Below the pieces are notes generated by a model that did no database searches, was not told where the DNA came from, and saw nothing but the letters and a program-made list of their open reading frames with translations. Both the position numbers and the translations under genes were made by a program. 64,000 nucleotides of DNA from Comamonas serinivorans (GTDB lineage: Bacteria; Pseudomonadota; Gammaproteobacteria; Burkholderiales; Burkholderiaceae_C): the NCBI RefSeq assembly GCF_002158865.1, contig NZ_CP021455.1:806001-870000 (forward strand), read 5' to 3'. Each line of letters opens with the position of its first letter. The first letter of the stretch is position 1. Of the stretch, positions 26,019 through 34,637 are shown piece after piece.

Positions 26019-26070
26019 AGGGTACGGCTGAGTTACCGTTGGAATGCGAACGACGATGGCGCTGTACTGC
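26019..26070. repeat. 52-bp GTAT/ATAC palindromic element, copy 9
   Basis: Both outer motifs are changed symmetrically: GTAC on the left and GTAC on the right (GTACTGC), so pairing is kept. Inner CGTT and AACG are intact. It lies 102 bp after the Bug receptor stop. Confidence 0.82.
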
Positions 26071-26352
26071 TGCCGAGCTTGCGTCGTTCGATGCATCATG
26101 GTGGCCGCTTCGCCTGTCGCTCGCGCCAGGCCTCACACGCAGCGGACATGCACGCAAACGCTGGCGTGCCAAGCCACCGCCGCTGGCCGAATCGCGCGCT
26201 TCGCAGCCTTTTGGGTGCGGCATCACCGGCTGAAGGCGGGCCCAGGGGCTCCGTGCTGGACGTGCGCTCAGGCAGCGTCCCAGCGAGGGCGGAACCGCAT
26301 CGTGCCCGAGCGGTGTCGTTCAAGGCTTGAGGCGGTGCGAGTTGTTTGTGGG

Positions 26353-26404
26353 ACAGTATCAGCCTGTTGCCGTTTAGGTGACATCGGCCGGATGGTGATA
26401 CTGC
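26353..26404. repeat. 52-bp GTAT/ATAC palindromic element, copy 10
   Basis: Ends ACAGTAT and ATACTGC with inner CGTT and ATCG. An 8-bp tandem array starts a few bases after its ATACTGC end. Confidence 0.85.
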
Positions 26405-26410
26405 CTGGCT

Positions 26411-26466
26411 ACGCCGCTACGCCGCTACGCCGCTACGCCGCTACGCCGCTACGCCGCTACGCCGCG
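26411..26466. repeat. Tandem repeat, 8-bp unit ACGCCGCT, seven copies
   Basis: Six perfect units and a seventh with one mismatch. The array starts 6 bp from the right end of 52-bp element copy 10 and stops 16 bp before the hydroxyacid dehydrogenase stop codon. Confidence 0.95.
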
Positions 26467-26482
26467 GTCGCAGCCGGGTGCC

Positions 26483-27430
26483 TCAGCGCAGGCGCTTGAT
26501 GAGGCTGGACGTGTCCCAGCGGCCGCCGCCCAGGCGTTGCACGTCGGCATAGAACTGGTCGACCAGGGCCGTGACGGGCAGGCGGGCGCCGTTGCGCTTG
26601 GCCTCGTCCAGCACCAGGCCCAGGTCCTTGCGCATCCAGTCCACGGCAAAGCCGAAGTTGAACTCGTCGCGCGCCATGGTCTTGCCGCGGTTGTCCATCT
26701 GCCAGCTCTGGGCCGCGCCCTTGCCGATCACGGCCAGCACCTGGTCCATGTCCAGGCCCGCCACCTGGCCAAAGGCCACGGCTTCGGACAGCCCCTGCAC
26801 CAGGCCGGCGATGCAGATCTGGTTGACCATCTTGGCCAACTGGCCGGCGCCCGATGACCCCATGCGCGCATAGGCTTGTGCGAAGGCCAGGGCCACGGGC
26901 TCGGCGCGTGCCACGTCGGCCTCGTCGCCCCCGCACATCACGGTGAGCTTGCCGTTCTGCGCCCCGGCCTGGCCACCCGACACGGGCGCGTCGACAAAGC
27001 CCACGCCCTGGGCCTGGGCCAGGACATGCAGCTCGCGCGCGACTTCGGCCGATGCCGTGGTGTGGTCCACGAACAGGCTGCCCGGCGCCAGGCCGGCCAG
27101 CGCGCCATTGGCCTCGCGCTGGCCCGGGCCGTTGACGGTGCCCAGCACCACGGCGCGCAGGTCGTCGTCGTTGCCGACGCAGCAGAACACGATGTCGGCA
27201 CCTTGCGCCGCCTCGCGCGGCGTGGGGGCACTGCGGTGACCACCGGGACCAGCCGCACCGAACTCGGCCAGCCATTGCGCGGCCTTGGCGGGGCTGCGGT
27301 TGTAGACGGTGACGGTGTGGCCCGCCAGGGCCAGGTGACCCGCCATGGGGTAGCCCATGACGCCCAGGCCGAGGAAGGCGACGCGCTGCGAGGGCGTGGG
27401 GGCGTAGGGGCGGGGTGCGATGCTGCTCAT
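26483..27430 (-). CDS. 3-hydroxyisobutyrate dehydrogenase / tartronate semialdehyde reductase family protein
   Basis: A 315-residue NAD(P)-dependent beta-hydroxyacid dehydrogenase. The N-terminal Rossmann motif is RVAFLGLGVMGYPMAGHLAL; the substrate-binding DAPVSGGQAGAQNGKLTVM and the catalytic lysine with its partner in GQLAKMVNQICIAG (Lys-x-x-Asn) are intact. It oxidises 3-hydroxyisobutyrate or reduces tartronate semialdehyde; the two cannot be separated by eye. I start at 27430 (MSSIAPRPYAP...), since the 25 codons upstream look non-coding. The gene is convergent with the Bug receptor gene, and its stop lies close to an 8-bp tandem array. Confidence 0.9.
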   Translation of the reverse strand: MSSIAPRPYAPTPSQRVAFLGLGVMGYPMAGHLALAGHTVTVYNRSPAKAAQWLAEFGAAGPGGHRSAPTPREAAQGADIVFCCVGNDDDLRAVVLGTVNGPGQREANGALAGLAPGSLFVDHTTASAEVARELHVLAQAQGVGFVDAPVSGGQAGAQNGKLTVMCGGDEADVARAEPVALAFAQAYARMGSSGAGQLAKMVNQICIAGLVQGLSEAVAFGQVAGLDMDQVLAVIGKGAAQSWQMDNRGKTMARDEFNFGFAVDWMRKDLGLVLDEAKRNGARLPVTALVDQFYADVQRLGGGRWDTSSLIKRLR

Positions 27431-27686
27431 GGGGATCCGGAAAAAGGGGACGGAGATGCGCACCATTTTGACAGGCCGGCTGCATCGCTGGCCGTGCTTG
27501 CTCATGCGTTTTGCGCAGGTGCGTGGACGCGCGCGTCTGCCTCTGCCGCCCGACGCGAAGGGGATGCGTGCAGGGCAGGGGCCGCGTGGCCGGGCTCGCT
27601 GGCCGAGTGCGCACCGGCCCGGATGGCTGCCTTCAGGACGCCGAGTGGTCTAGGGTCCGCCAGCGTGCCGCCAACGAGGAGGGTTC

Positions 27687-27840
27687 CATGCGGTCGCATG
27701 TGCAAACCCTGGAAGTCGAAACCGGTGCGTTTCGGGTGGCTGACGATGGTCCCCGCGGGGCGCCCATGCTGGGGCTGTCCAACTCGCTGGGCACGCCGCT
27801 GGAGATCTGGGCCGCCAGGCCGACGATGCGCGCGGCGTGA
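27687..27840 (+). pseudogene. Truncated alpha/beta hydrolase, 3-oxoadipate enol-lactonase (PcaD)-like
   Basis: A 50-codon frame containing GAFRVADDGPRGAPMLGLSNSLGTPLEIW, which resembles the start of 3-oxoadipate enol-lactonases, then breaks off at a stop codon. The nucleophile elbow and catalytic His of the fold are missing. No second half was found downstream before the rnpB gene. I regard it as a decayed 5' fragment; the family assignment is from motif memory. Confidence 0.5.
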
Positions 27841-28003
27841 TGGGCTGTCCATCCACCAGAGGGGGAGCCGAGGCCACGCAAGAGGGCTGCTGTCAGGCCA
27901 TGGCCTGCCCGCGTTGGGCCGAGCGGGCTGTCGGTCGCGGATCAGGGCGACCACGGTGCCGCGCGGAGGCGGGCGCCGTGGGCTGGCGCGCCGCGAAAAG
28001 AAA

Positions 28004-28368
28004 GGGTGAAGTTCGCCGATAAGCCGGATTCTGTGCACGGCGGTTGCCCGCCGCGTGACCGCCATTAATCTGGGCCGCCGGTCGCCCGAGCGGCTCGATG
28101 CCACCTACCCGCACACTCCGGGGGCCCCGTCAACGTGTGCCTACTTGGTGTTGCTGCGCGTAGAGATTGCCCGTTTCACCCGGGCCGGTTTGGCTTGCGC
28201 CACGCCTGCCCGACTCGTCTCTGTTGCTCTGATCCTCACCTCGCGGTGGGGAGCCGTTAGCTCCTACGCTGCCCGTTGCAGTCCGGACGTTCCTCCAGTG
28301 CGGTGTTTCCACCCAACGCAAGCGTTGGCCTTTCGGCTTGCACCAGCGGCGGTCTGGCGAACTTCACG
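28004..28368 (-). ncRNA. rnpB: RNase P RNA (class A)
   Basis: The catalytic RNA of RNase P, which matures tRNA 5' ends. On the minus strand the 5' strand GTGAAGTTCGCC (28356-28367) pairs with GGCGAACTTCAC (28006-28017) to form helix P1. The universally conserved segment GAGGAACGTCCGGACTGCA and the 3' region ACAGAATCCGGCTTATCGGC are present. Length is about 360 nt. A GATAAT -10 element lies 7 bp before the 5' end. Ends are accurate to a few bases. Confidence 0.96.
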
Positions 28369-28374
28369 GGCGCA

Positions 28375-28380
28375 ATTATC
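28375..28380 (-). promoter_or_regulatory. Probable -10 box of rnpB
   Basis: Reads GATAAT on the minus strand, 7 bp upstream of the P1 5' strand. A -35 box was not convincing. Confidence 0.55.
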
Positions 28381-28680
28381 GCCGCATGGGCGCGGGTCTC
28401 GGCCCGCCAAGGCGGCGCTGCGTGCCGATGCCCGCATCAGGTGCCGGCGGCGAGGCCGTGTGCACATGGTTCGACCATAAGAAATTTCATTCAAGGCCGT
28501 GAAGAATTTCTAGTTGGACAGGACCTGTGGCGATTTCGATACTGCGGGCGCTGACCGAGGTGTACCGCGCTGCCCCATCCCTTGCGCGACCTCCAGCGCC
28601 CGCACGCTGAGGACGTGCCCGCGAGCAGATCGCTGGCCTCAGGCCACAGCACCGCTGCCCACGCACACCAGGAGACACCC
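28381..28680. other. Region between rnpB and MFS transporter
   Basis: About 300 bp. It must hold the start of rnpB transcription and the promoter of the MFS operon. A single ATACTGC heptamer occurs at 28539-28545 but has no partner 52 bp away. Confidence 0.4.
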
Positions 28681-30000
28681 ATGGGCCACGCCGCCACCAT
28701 CCATTCGCCCCACGATGCCCCTGCGGCCGGGGCCGAGCCTGCCCTCGCCGCCACCTATCGCAAGATCGCCTGGCGCCTCATTCCCTTTTTGGTCTTTCTC
28801 TTTGTGCTGGCCTGGATCGACCGCGTGAACGTGGGCTTTGCCAAGCTGCAGATGCTGGACGACCTGAAGTTCAGCGAAGCCATCTATGGCCTGGGCGCCG
28901 GCATCTTTTTCATCGGCTACTTCCTGTTCGAGGTGCCCAGCAACCTGCTGCTTGAAAAGATCGGCGCGCGCAAGACGCTGGCGCGCATCACCATCTTGTG
29001 GGGTGCGGCCTCGATGGCCATGGCGTTCGTGACCACGCCCACCCTGTTCTACGTGTTGCGCTTTCTGCTCGGCGTGGTCGAAGCCGGTTTCTTCCCCGGC
29101 GTGGTGCTGTACCTGACCTATTGGTTTCCGGCGGCCTACCGCGCCCGCGTCAACGGCTTGTTCATGACCTCGTTCGCCATCGCCGGCGCCGTGGGCGGCC
29201 CGATTGCCGGCGCCATCATGAACGGCATGCAAGGCGTGGGCCACCTCGCCAACTGGCAGTGGCTGTTCATCCTCGAAGGCATTCCATCCATCCTGGCTGG
29301 CTTTGCCGTGCTGCTGTTCCTGCCCGAAAAGCCGCAGAACGCCAAATGGCTGACGCCGGCTGAGCAGCGCGCCGTGTCGCAGGCCGTGGCCCTGGAGAAC
29401 GCCGAGGGCCACAAGCACGCCTCCTTCACCGAGGCGCTGCGCAACCACCGCGTGTGGCTGTGCGCCGCCATCTACTTCTGCATCGTCAGCGGCAACGCCA
29501 CCATCGCCTTCTGGGCACCGTCCATCATCAAAGAGATCGGTTTTTCCAACAACCTGACCATTGGTCTGGTGTCTGCCGTGCCCTTCATCGCCGGCACGCT
29601 GGCCATGGTGTGGAACGGCATCCACTCGGACAAAACCGGCGAGCGCCGCATGCACTGCGCCATCGCCGCTGTCCTGGCCTGTGCGGGCCTGGTGTTCACC
29701 GGCCTGTCGCTGCACAACGCGCCCATGGCGCTCGTCGCGCTCACGGTCGCCGCCGTCGGCATCCTGGCTGCGTTTCCGGTGTTCTGGTCCATCCCGGCGG
29801 CCTTCCTGGCCGGCACCGCTGCCGCAGGGGGCATTGCCCTCATCAACTCGATCGGCAACCTGGCTGGCTTTGTCGCGCCCTACATGATCGGTGCGCTCAA
29901 AGCCACCACCGGCTCGCTCTCGTCTGGCCTGTACTTCGTGGCCGCGCTCGAGTTCCTCGCCGCGTTCCTGGTCGTGCTTTTCGTCAAGAAGCACCACTGA
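28681..30000 (+). CDS. MFS transporter, anion:cation symporter (ACS) type
   Basis: A 439-residue major facilitator with about twelve membrane helices. It resembles the ACS branch (phthalate, tartrate, glucarate symporters): WRLIPFLVFLFVLAWIDRVN in the first helix region, the IDRVNVGFA motif, GAGIFFIGYFLFEVPSNLLL and EKIGARKTLARITILWG, then EAGFFPGVVLYLTYWFPAAY. A good ribosome binding site (AGGAG) lies 6 bases before the ATG. It heads an apparent operon with DUF2848 and amidase genes (58- and 189-bp gaps), so it probably imports the amide or organic acid that they process. Confidence 0.92.
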   Translation: MGHAATIHSPHDAPAAGAEPALAATYRKIAWRLIPFLVFLFVLAWIDRVNVGFAKLQMLDDLKFSEAIYGLGAGIFFIGYFLFEVPSNLLLEKIGARKTLARITILWGAASMAMAFVTTPTLFYVLRFLLGVVEAGFFPGVVLYLTYWFPAAYRARVNGLFMTSFAIAGAVGGPIAGAIMNGMQGVGHLANWQWLFILEGIPSILAGFAVLLFLPEKPQNAKWLTPAEQRAVSQAVALENAEGHKHASFTEALRNHRVWLCAAIYFCIVSGNATIAFWAPSIIKEIGFSNNLTIGLVSAVPFIAGTLAMVWNGIHSDKTGERRMHCAIAAVLACAGLVFTGLSLHNAPMALVALTVAAVGILAAFPVFWSIPAAFLAGTAAAGGIALINSIGNLAGFVAPYMIGALKATTGSLSSGLYFVAALEFLAAFLVVLFVKKHH

Positions 30001-30058
30001 CCGTCTTCCCTGATTTGTCGCGAGGCCCTGCGCCTCGCCCCCTTGATTGAGGCACACC

Positions 30059-30736
30059 ATGCACTTGCAGTTCACCACCCCGGAAGGCCAGGCCATCCAC
30101 CCGCAGTTCGACCAGCTGGTCATCGCCGGCTGGGCCGGCCGCGACGCCGCCGCCATCGAACACCACATCGAAGAGCTGGCCGCCATTGGCATCCCGCGCC
30201 CCAGCGCCGTGCCGCTGTACTACCGCGTGGCCAGCAACCAGCTGAGCCAGCGCGAGACCTTGCAGGTGCTGGGCCCCGACTCGTCGGGCGAGGCCGAGGT
30301 CTTCGTCTTCACGCACGGCGGCGAGCTGTTCGTCAGCCTCGCGTCTGACCACACCGACCGCAAGCTCGAAGCGCACAGCGTGGCCTTTTCCAAGCAGGCC
30401 TGCATCAAGCCCGTGGCCACGCAGGCCTGGCGCTTTGCCGACGTGGCCGCCTACTGGGATGAGCTGGTGCTGCGCGCATGGATCGTCGAAAACGGCGCCG
30501 AGGTGCTGTACCAGGACGGCCCGCTGGCCAGCCTGCGCACGCCGCTGGACCTGATCGGCGGCTACACCGGCGGCGCGGCCCTGCTGCCCGTGGGCACCGG
30601 CATGACCTGCGGCACCGTGCCGGCCATTGGCGGCATTCGCCCAGCCACGCACTTCCGCATGGAGCTGCACGACCCGCGCAAGAACCGCGCGATTCGCCAC
30701 CAATACCACTGCGCGCTGCTGCCCGTGGTGGCCTGA
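30059..30736 (+). CDS. DUF2848 family protein
   Basis: A 225-residue cytoplasmic protein of the DUF2848 family, which is frequently encoded between transporters and amidases in Burkholderiales. Recognisable features are the ending HDPRKNRAIRHQYHCALLPV, the SNQLSQRETLQVLGPDSSGE stretch and FVSLASDHTDRKLEAHSVA. It may belong to the fumarylacetoacetate-hydrolase-like superfamily by fold, but I see no proof of this in the sequence. Its reaction is unknown. The start is the ATG directly after GGCACACC; an upstream TTG four codons earlier is possible. Confidence 0.8.
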   Translation: MHLQFTTPEGQAIHPQFDQLVIAGWAGRDAAAIEHHIEELAAIGIPRPSAVPLYYRVASNQLSQRETLQVLGPDSSGEAEVFVFTHGGELFVSLASDHTDRKLEAHSVAFSKQACIKPVATQAWRFADVAAYWDELVLRAWIVENGAEVLYQDGPLASLRTPLDLIGGYTGGAALLPVGTGMTCGTVPAIGGIRPATHFRMELHDPRKNRAIRHQYHCALLPVVA

Positions 30737-30772
30737 TGCACGGGCTGACCCGCCAATCGGTGCGCATGATTT

Positions 30773-30824
30773 GCAGTATGACCACATTGGCGATAAGAAG
30801 TCATCGAAAAACCATGCATACTGC
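30773..30824. repeat. 52-bp GTAT/ATAC palindromic element, copy 11
   Basis: Ends GCAGTAT and ATACTGC with matched alternative inner cores CGAT and ATCG. It lies within the presumed MFS-DUF2848-amidase operon, between the second and third genes, where it would be transcribed. Confidence 0.87.
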
Positions 30825-30925
30825 CAATTTCAGGTGGCCAGACTAGAGACCAAGCCTGCGCCAGCATTGAGCCACCACACCCGCCCCCTTGCGCGGCGCC
30901 TTGTCCTTTGTTTCCGCCACACGCC

Positions 30926-32287
30926 ATGTCAAACACCGCACTCACCCGCGTGGACCAAGCCGCGCACGCCCTGAAGCTGGGCGCCACCACCGCCGTGCAA
31001 CTGACCGAGTCCGCGCTGACACGCGCCGCGCAGGGCGAGGGCCCCCGGGTCTTCACGCGCGTGTTCACCGACAGCGCCTTGGCCGAGGCCCGTGCCAGCG
31101 ACGGTTTGCGCGCCGCCGGCCTCGCCCGCTCGCCGCTCGAAGGCCTGCCGATCTCGGTCAAAGACCTGTTCGACATCGAAGGCCTGCCCACGACGGCCGG
31201 CTCCAGGCTCTTGGCCAACGCTGCGCCCGCCACGCAGACGGCCCAGGTCGTGCAGCGCCTGCGCCGTGCCGGCGCCATCATCGTCGGCACCACCAACATG
31301 ACCGAGTTCGCCTATTCAGGCCTGGGCCTGAACCCGCATTACGGCACGCCGCGCAACGTCTGGGCGCGCGATGAAGACGGCGGCCGCATTCCGGGCGGCT
31401 CCTCGTCGGGCGCGGCCATCTCGGTGACCGACGGCATGGCCATTGCCGCCATCGGCTCGGACACCGGGGGCTCGGTGCGCATCCCCTCGGCGCTGAACGG
31501 CCTGACCGGCTTCAAGCCCACTGCGCGCCGCGTGTCCATGCAGGGCGTGCTGCCGCTGTCGGCCAACCTGGACTCGATTGGCCCGCTGGCGCCCAGCGTG
31601 CGCTGCTGCGCGGCGATCGACGCCGTCATCGCCCACCATGCGCTGCCCGAGCCGCAGGCCGTGCCACTGGCTGGCCTGCGCCTGCTGGCGCCTACCAACG
31701 TGGTGCTGGACGGCATGGACGCCGCCGTGGCCGCCGCCTGGCAGCGCGCGCTCGCGCGCCTGTCGCAAGCCGGTGTGCAGATCACCGAAGCGGCCGTGCC
31801 GGCCTTTGGCGAGCTGGCACAGATCAACAGCAAGGGCGGCTTCACGGCCGCCGAAGCCTGGGCCTGGCATCGAGGCCACCTGGAAACCCGCCTGGCCGAA
31901 TACGACCCGCGCGTGGGCACGCGCATCCTGCGCGGCAAAGCGCAGAGCGCGGCCGACTACATCGACCTGCTGGCCGCGCGCCAGGCCTGGATGGCGCAGG
32001 TCAAGTCGCAGCTGGCCCCGTTTGACCTGCTCATCATGCCCACCGTGCCCGTGGTCGCTCCCAAGATCGCCGACCTGCAGGCCAACGACGAGGCTTATTT
32101 CGCCGCCAATGGCCTGATCTTGCGCAACCCCACGCTGATCAACTTCCTCGATGGCTGCGCCGTGTCGCTGCCCTGCCACCGCGCCGGCGAGGCGCCTGTG
32201 GGCCTGAGTCTGGCGGGCACGGCCGGCCAGGACGCACGCTTGCTGAACGTGGCGCTGGCTGTGGAGACGCTGTTCGCGCAGACCTGA
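30926..32287 (+). CDS. Amidase (amidase signature family)
   Basis: A 453-residue amidase-signature hydrolase. The Ser-cisSer-Lys triad is present: Lys in LPISVKDLFDIEG, the cis-serine in IPGGSSSGAAISV and the nucleophilic serine in GSDTGGSVRIPSAL. Such enzymes hydrolyse carboxamides or act as GatA-like amidotransferases; no gatB or gatC is adjacent, so a catabolic amidase is likely. Start is ATG at 30926 (MSNTALTRVDQ). It is the last gene of the MFS-DUF2848-amidase set and converges on a LysR gene, with an element in the gap. Confidence 0.92.
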   Translation: MSNTALTRVDQAAHALKLGATTAVQLTESALTRAAQGEGPRVFTRVFTDSALAEARASDGLRAAGLARSPLEGLPISVKDLFDIEGLPTTAGSRLLANAAPATQTAQVVQRLRRAGAIIVGTTNMTEFAYSGLGLNPHYGTPRNVWARDEDGGRIPGGSSSGAAISVTDGMAIAAIGSDTGGSVRIPSALNGLTGFKPTARRVSMQGVLPLSANLDSIGPLAPSVRCCAAIDAVIAHHALPEPQAVPLAGLRLLAPTNVVLDGMDAAVAAAWQRALARLSQAGVQITEAAVPAFGELAQINSKGGFTAAEAWAWHRGHLETRLAEYDPRVGTRILRGKAQSAADYIDLLAARQAWMAQVKSQLAPFDLLIMPTVPVVAPKIADLQANDEAYFAANGLILRNPTLINFLDGCAVSLPCHRAGEAPVGLSLAGTAGQDARLLNVALAVETLFAQT

Positions 32288-32320
32288 GGTGCGTCGTCCC
32301 TGGAGGATGGCATTTGATGG

Positions 32321-32372
32321 GCAGTATCTGTAGTTTTCCGTTTTTTATTCAACGAGATTGCATGAATACCCC
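32321..32372. repeat. 52-bp GTAT/ATAC palindromic element, copy 12
   Basis: Ends GCAGTAT and ATACCCC with matched inner CGTT and AACG. The right half is inside the LysR reading frame and encodes its last eight residues and stop codon. Confidence 0.88.
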
Positions 32373-33311
32373 GTATTCGGTGTCTGGGTCATGCAGCGGC
32401 AGGCGGGCCACACCCTGGCCTTGCTGCAGCGCGAACGCTGTGGCGGTTTCTTCGGCCACGCGCGCCACGTCCTGGGTCAGCGGGTTCTCGTGGTCGTTGC
32501 GGTATGCCGCCACCAGGCGCAGCGGCGGAAACTCACGGTCCACCCGCAGCGTGCGCAGGCGCTGCTCGGCCAGCTCGCGCTGGATGACGGCCGGCGGCAC
32601 GACCGCGATGCCCAGGCCGTCGCAGACCACGCGGATCATGGTGGCGACCGAGGCGATGCAGTTCAGGTGCACGCGCGCGCTGCTTTCGGTGCACAGCAGC
32701 TGCTCGATGGCGGCGTAAGGCTCGGAGCCCCGCGCAAAACTCATGATGGGAAAGGTCGCCAGGTCGCCCAGGCTCAAGGTGTCGTCGCCAATGCCGAGCT
32801 GCGGGCCACCGACCCAGGCCATCGGAAACTCACCCAGCGACACGTGGCTGACCGCGCCGGACGCCACCGGCTTGGCCTGCAGCGACACGTCGAGCTGGCC
32901 ACGGCCGAGCTGTTCGGACAGGTGCACCGTGGTGTCGCAGGCAATCTCGACCTGCAGGCGGGGGTAGCGCTGGTGCAGCAGCTGCAGAAAGTCGGGGAAC
33001 CAGCTGTGCACGACGGATTCGATGGCGCCGATGCGGATGACGCCGGCAAAGGCCTGTTTGTCCAACATGTCTTCGCGCATCTCGCGCATCAGCTTCAGCA
33101 TGCGCTCGGCGTGCACCAGGGCTTTGGCGCCATCGCTGGTCAGGGTCACCTCGCGCTGGCTGCGGTCGAACAGGCGCACGCCGAACTCCTGCTCCAGCGA
33201 GGCAATGCGGCTGGACACGGCGGCCTGCGTGGTGAACAAGCGCTCGGCCGTCATGCGGAAGTTGCGCAGCTCGGCCAGCAGCACAAAGGTTTCGATGAAG
33301 CGCAGGTTCAT
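32349..33311 (-). CDS. LysR family transcriptional regulator
   Basis: A 320-residue LTTR. The N-terminal winged HTH is clear (MNLRFIETFVLLAELRNFRM then AAVSSRIASLEQEFGVRLF and RSQREVTLTSDG), followed by the linker helix and a periplasmic-binding-type effector domain (GVIRIGAIESVVHSWFPDFL ... VCDGLGIAVVPPAV). The gene is convergent with the amidase operon and divergent from the cysteine synthase gene, so its target is uncertain. The C-terminus (TEYGVFMQSR) comes from 52-bp element copy 12, so the ancestral protein ended differently. Start at MNLRF is typical for the family. Confidence 0.92.
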   Translation of the reverse strand: MNLRFIETFVLLAELRNFRMTAERLFTTQAAVSSRIASLEQEFGVRLFDRSQREVTLTSDGAKALVHAERMLKLMREMREDMLDKQAFAGVIRIGAIESVVHSWFPDFLQLLHQRYPRLQVEIACDTTVHLSEQLGRGQLDVSLQAKPVASGAVSHVSLGEFPMAWVGGPQLGIGDDTLSLGDLATFPIMSFARGSEPYAAIEQLLCTESSARVHLNCIASVATMIRVVCDGLGIAVVPPAVIQRELAEQRLRTLRVDREFPPLRLVAAYRNDHENPLTQDVARVAEETATAFALQQGQGVARLPLHDPDTEYGVFMQSR

Positions 33312-33472
33312 GCGGGCGACTCTAGCGCCATTCGGCGCCTGCCTGGGTATGCACTGACCGCAGTGGCCGCCTTCGAGGTGGCGGCGAATACGCGCATATC
33401 CATATGCTTGCCAGCTTGAACAACTCCGCCACAATGACTGCTTTCGCCCGCTTTTCCCGTGTTGGAGACCCC

Positions 33473-34387
33473 ATGAAATTTGACAACGTCCTGCAAACCA
33501 TCGGCAACACGCCCGTCATCCACATCAACCGCCTGTTCGAGCACCCCAACGTGTGGATCAAGTCCGAACGCAGCAACCCCGGTGGCTCGATCAAAGACCG
33601 CATCGCGCTGGCCATGGTGGAAGAGGCCGAGCAGTCGGGCAAGCTCAAGCCCGGCGGCACCATCATCGAGCCCACCAGCGGCAACACCGGCGTCGGCCTG
33701 GCGCTGGTCGCGGCCGTCAAGGGCTACAAGCTCATCCTGGTGATGCCCGAGAGCATGTCCATCGAGCGCCGCCGCCTGATGCTGGCCTATGGCGCCTCGT
33801 TCGACCTGACGCCCAAGGAAAAGGGCATGAAGGGCGCCATCGCGCGGGCGCAGGAGCTGGCCGAGCAGACGCCGGGCTCGTGGATCCCGCAGCAGTTCGA
33901 AAACCCGGCCAACGTCGCCGTGCACGAAAGCACCACGGGCGCCGAGGTGCTGGCCGATTTCCCCGATGGGCTGGACGTGCTCATCACCGGCGTGGGCACC
34001 GGCGGCCACCTGTCGGGCGTGGCCCACGTGCTCAAGGCCAAGTTCCCCAACCTGCAGGTGTTCGCCGTCGAGCCGGCAGCCTCGCCCGTGATTTCGGGCG
34101 GTCAGCCGTCGCCGCACCCCATCCAGGGCATCGGCGCAGGCTTTGTGCCCAAGAACCTGGACACGTCCGTGCTCAGCGGTGTCATCACCGTCGATGCGGA
34201 AGAGTCCAAGGAGTACGCCCGTCGCGCTGCGCGTGAAGAAGGCCTGCTGGTGGGCATCTCGTCGGGCGCCACGCTGGCCGCCATCGCCAAGAAGCTGCCC
34301 GAGTTGCCGCCCAACGCCAAGATCCTGGGCTTTGCCTACGACACCGGCGAGCGCTACCTGTCGGTGGACGGCTTCCTGCCGGCCTGA
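33473..34387 (+). CDS. cysK: Cysteine synthase A (O-acetylserine sulfhydrylase)
   Basis: Fold-type II PLP enzyme making cysteine from O-acetylserine and sulfide. The 304-residue protein has NVLQTIGNTPVIHINRL, the PLP lysine in SNPGGSIKDRIALAMVE, PTSGNTGVGLALVAA, the glycine loop GVGTGGHLSGVAHVLK and the C-terminal GISSGATLAA and GERYLSVDGF. Length and IGNTP-type start favour CysK over CysM. The start has CCCATG context with GGAG ten bases upstream. It diverges from the LysR gene. An element copy and an 8-bp tandem array follow. Confidence 0.92.
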   Translation: MKFDNVLQTIGNTPVIHINRLFEHPNVWIKSERSNPGGSIKDRIALAMVEEAEQSGKLKPGGTIIEPTSGNTGVGLALVAAVKGYKLILVMPESMSIERRRLMLAYGASFDLTPKEKGMKGAIARAQELAEQTPGSWIPQQFENPANVAVHESTTGAEVLADFPDGLDVLITGVGTGGHLSGVAHVLKAKFPNLQVFAVEPAASPVISGGQPSPHPIQGIGAGFVPKNLDTSVLSGVITVDAEESKEYARRAAREEGLLVGISSGATLAAIAKKLPELPPNAKILGFAYDTGERYLSVDGFLPA

Positions 34388-34474
34388 CCGGGCCGCACCC
34401 GTGCCGTCTCGCGGCATCGAGACGCCCTGGATGCCGGCAGCGCCGGCCGGTTTGCCTCACAGGCATGCCTGAAT

Positions 34475-34526
34475 GCAGTATGGCCCTGCTCCCGTTGTGT
34501 TGAAAACGGGAACAGGGCCATACTGC
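34475..34526. repeat. 52-bp GTAT/ATAC palindromic element, copy 13 (best palindrome)
   Basis: Ends GCAGTAT and ATACTGC; almost all 22 positions of the two arms pair, so it would form a nearly perfect 22-bp stem around an 8-base centre. It lies in the cysK/DUF2789 convergent gap and is followed by a 13-copy tandem array. Confidence 0.95.
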
Positions 34527-34533
34527 TTTCAGA

Positions 34534-34637
34534 ATGCGCCGATGCGCCGATGCGCCGATGCGCCGATGCGCCGATGCGCCGATGCGCCGATGCGCCGATG
34601 CGCCGATGCGCCGATGCGCCGATGCGCCGATGCGCCG
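34534..34637. repeat. Tandem repeat, 8-bp unit ATGCGCCG, 13 perfect copies
   Basis: Thirteen identical 8-bp units begin 7 bp after the right end of element copy 13 and run up to the base before the DUF2789 stop codon. As the unit is not a multiple of 3, copy-number change in the array itself would not alter the upstream minus-strand gene, which ends before it. Confidence 0.97.

Larger units (their letters stand above)
25917..26482. other. Convergent gap with two 52-bp elements and a tandem array
   Basis: About 566 bp. It holds element copies 9 and 10 with 282 bp between them, followed by an 8-bp tandem repeat. The stretch between the two elements has no recognised gene or RNA. Confidence 0.5.

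Noticed and set aside
28539..28545. ATACTGC heptamer downstream of rnpB
   Set aside because: No left end 52 bp away and no inner core, so a chance match or a fully decayed copy.
33344..33394. Possible further copy of the 52-bp element (TGGGTAT ... ATACGCG) before cysK
   Set aside because: Outer motifs are present but spaced 51 bp apart and the inner CGWT/AWCG cores are missing; its central GC hairpin differs from the family.
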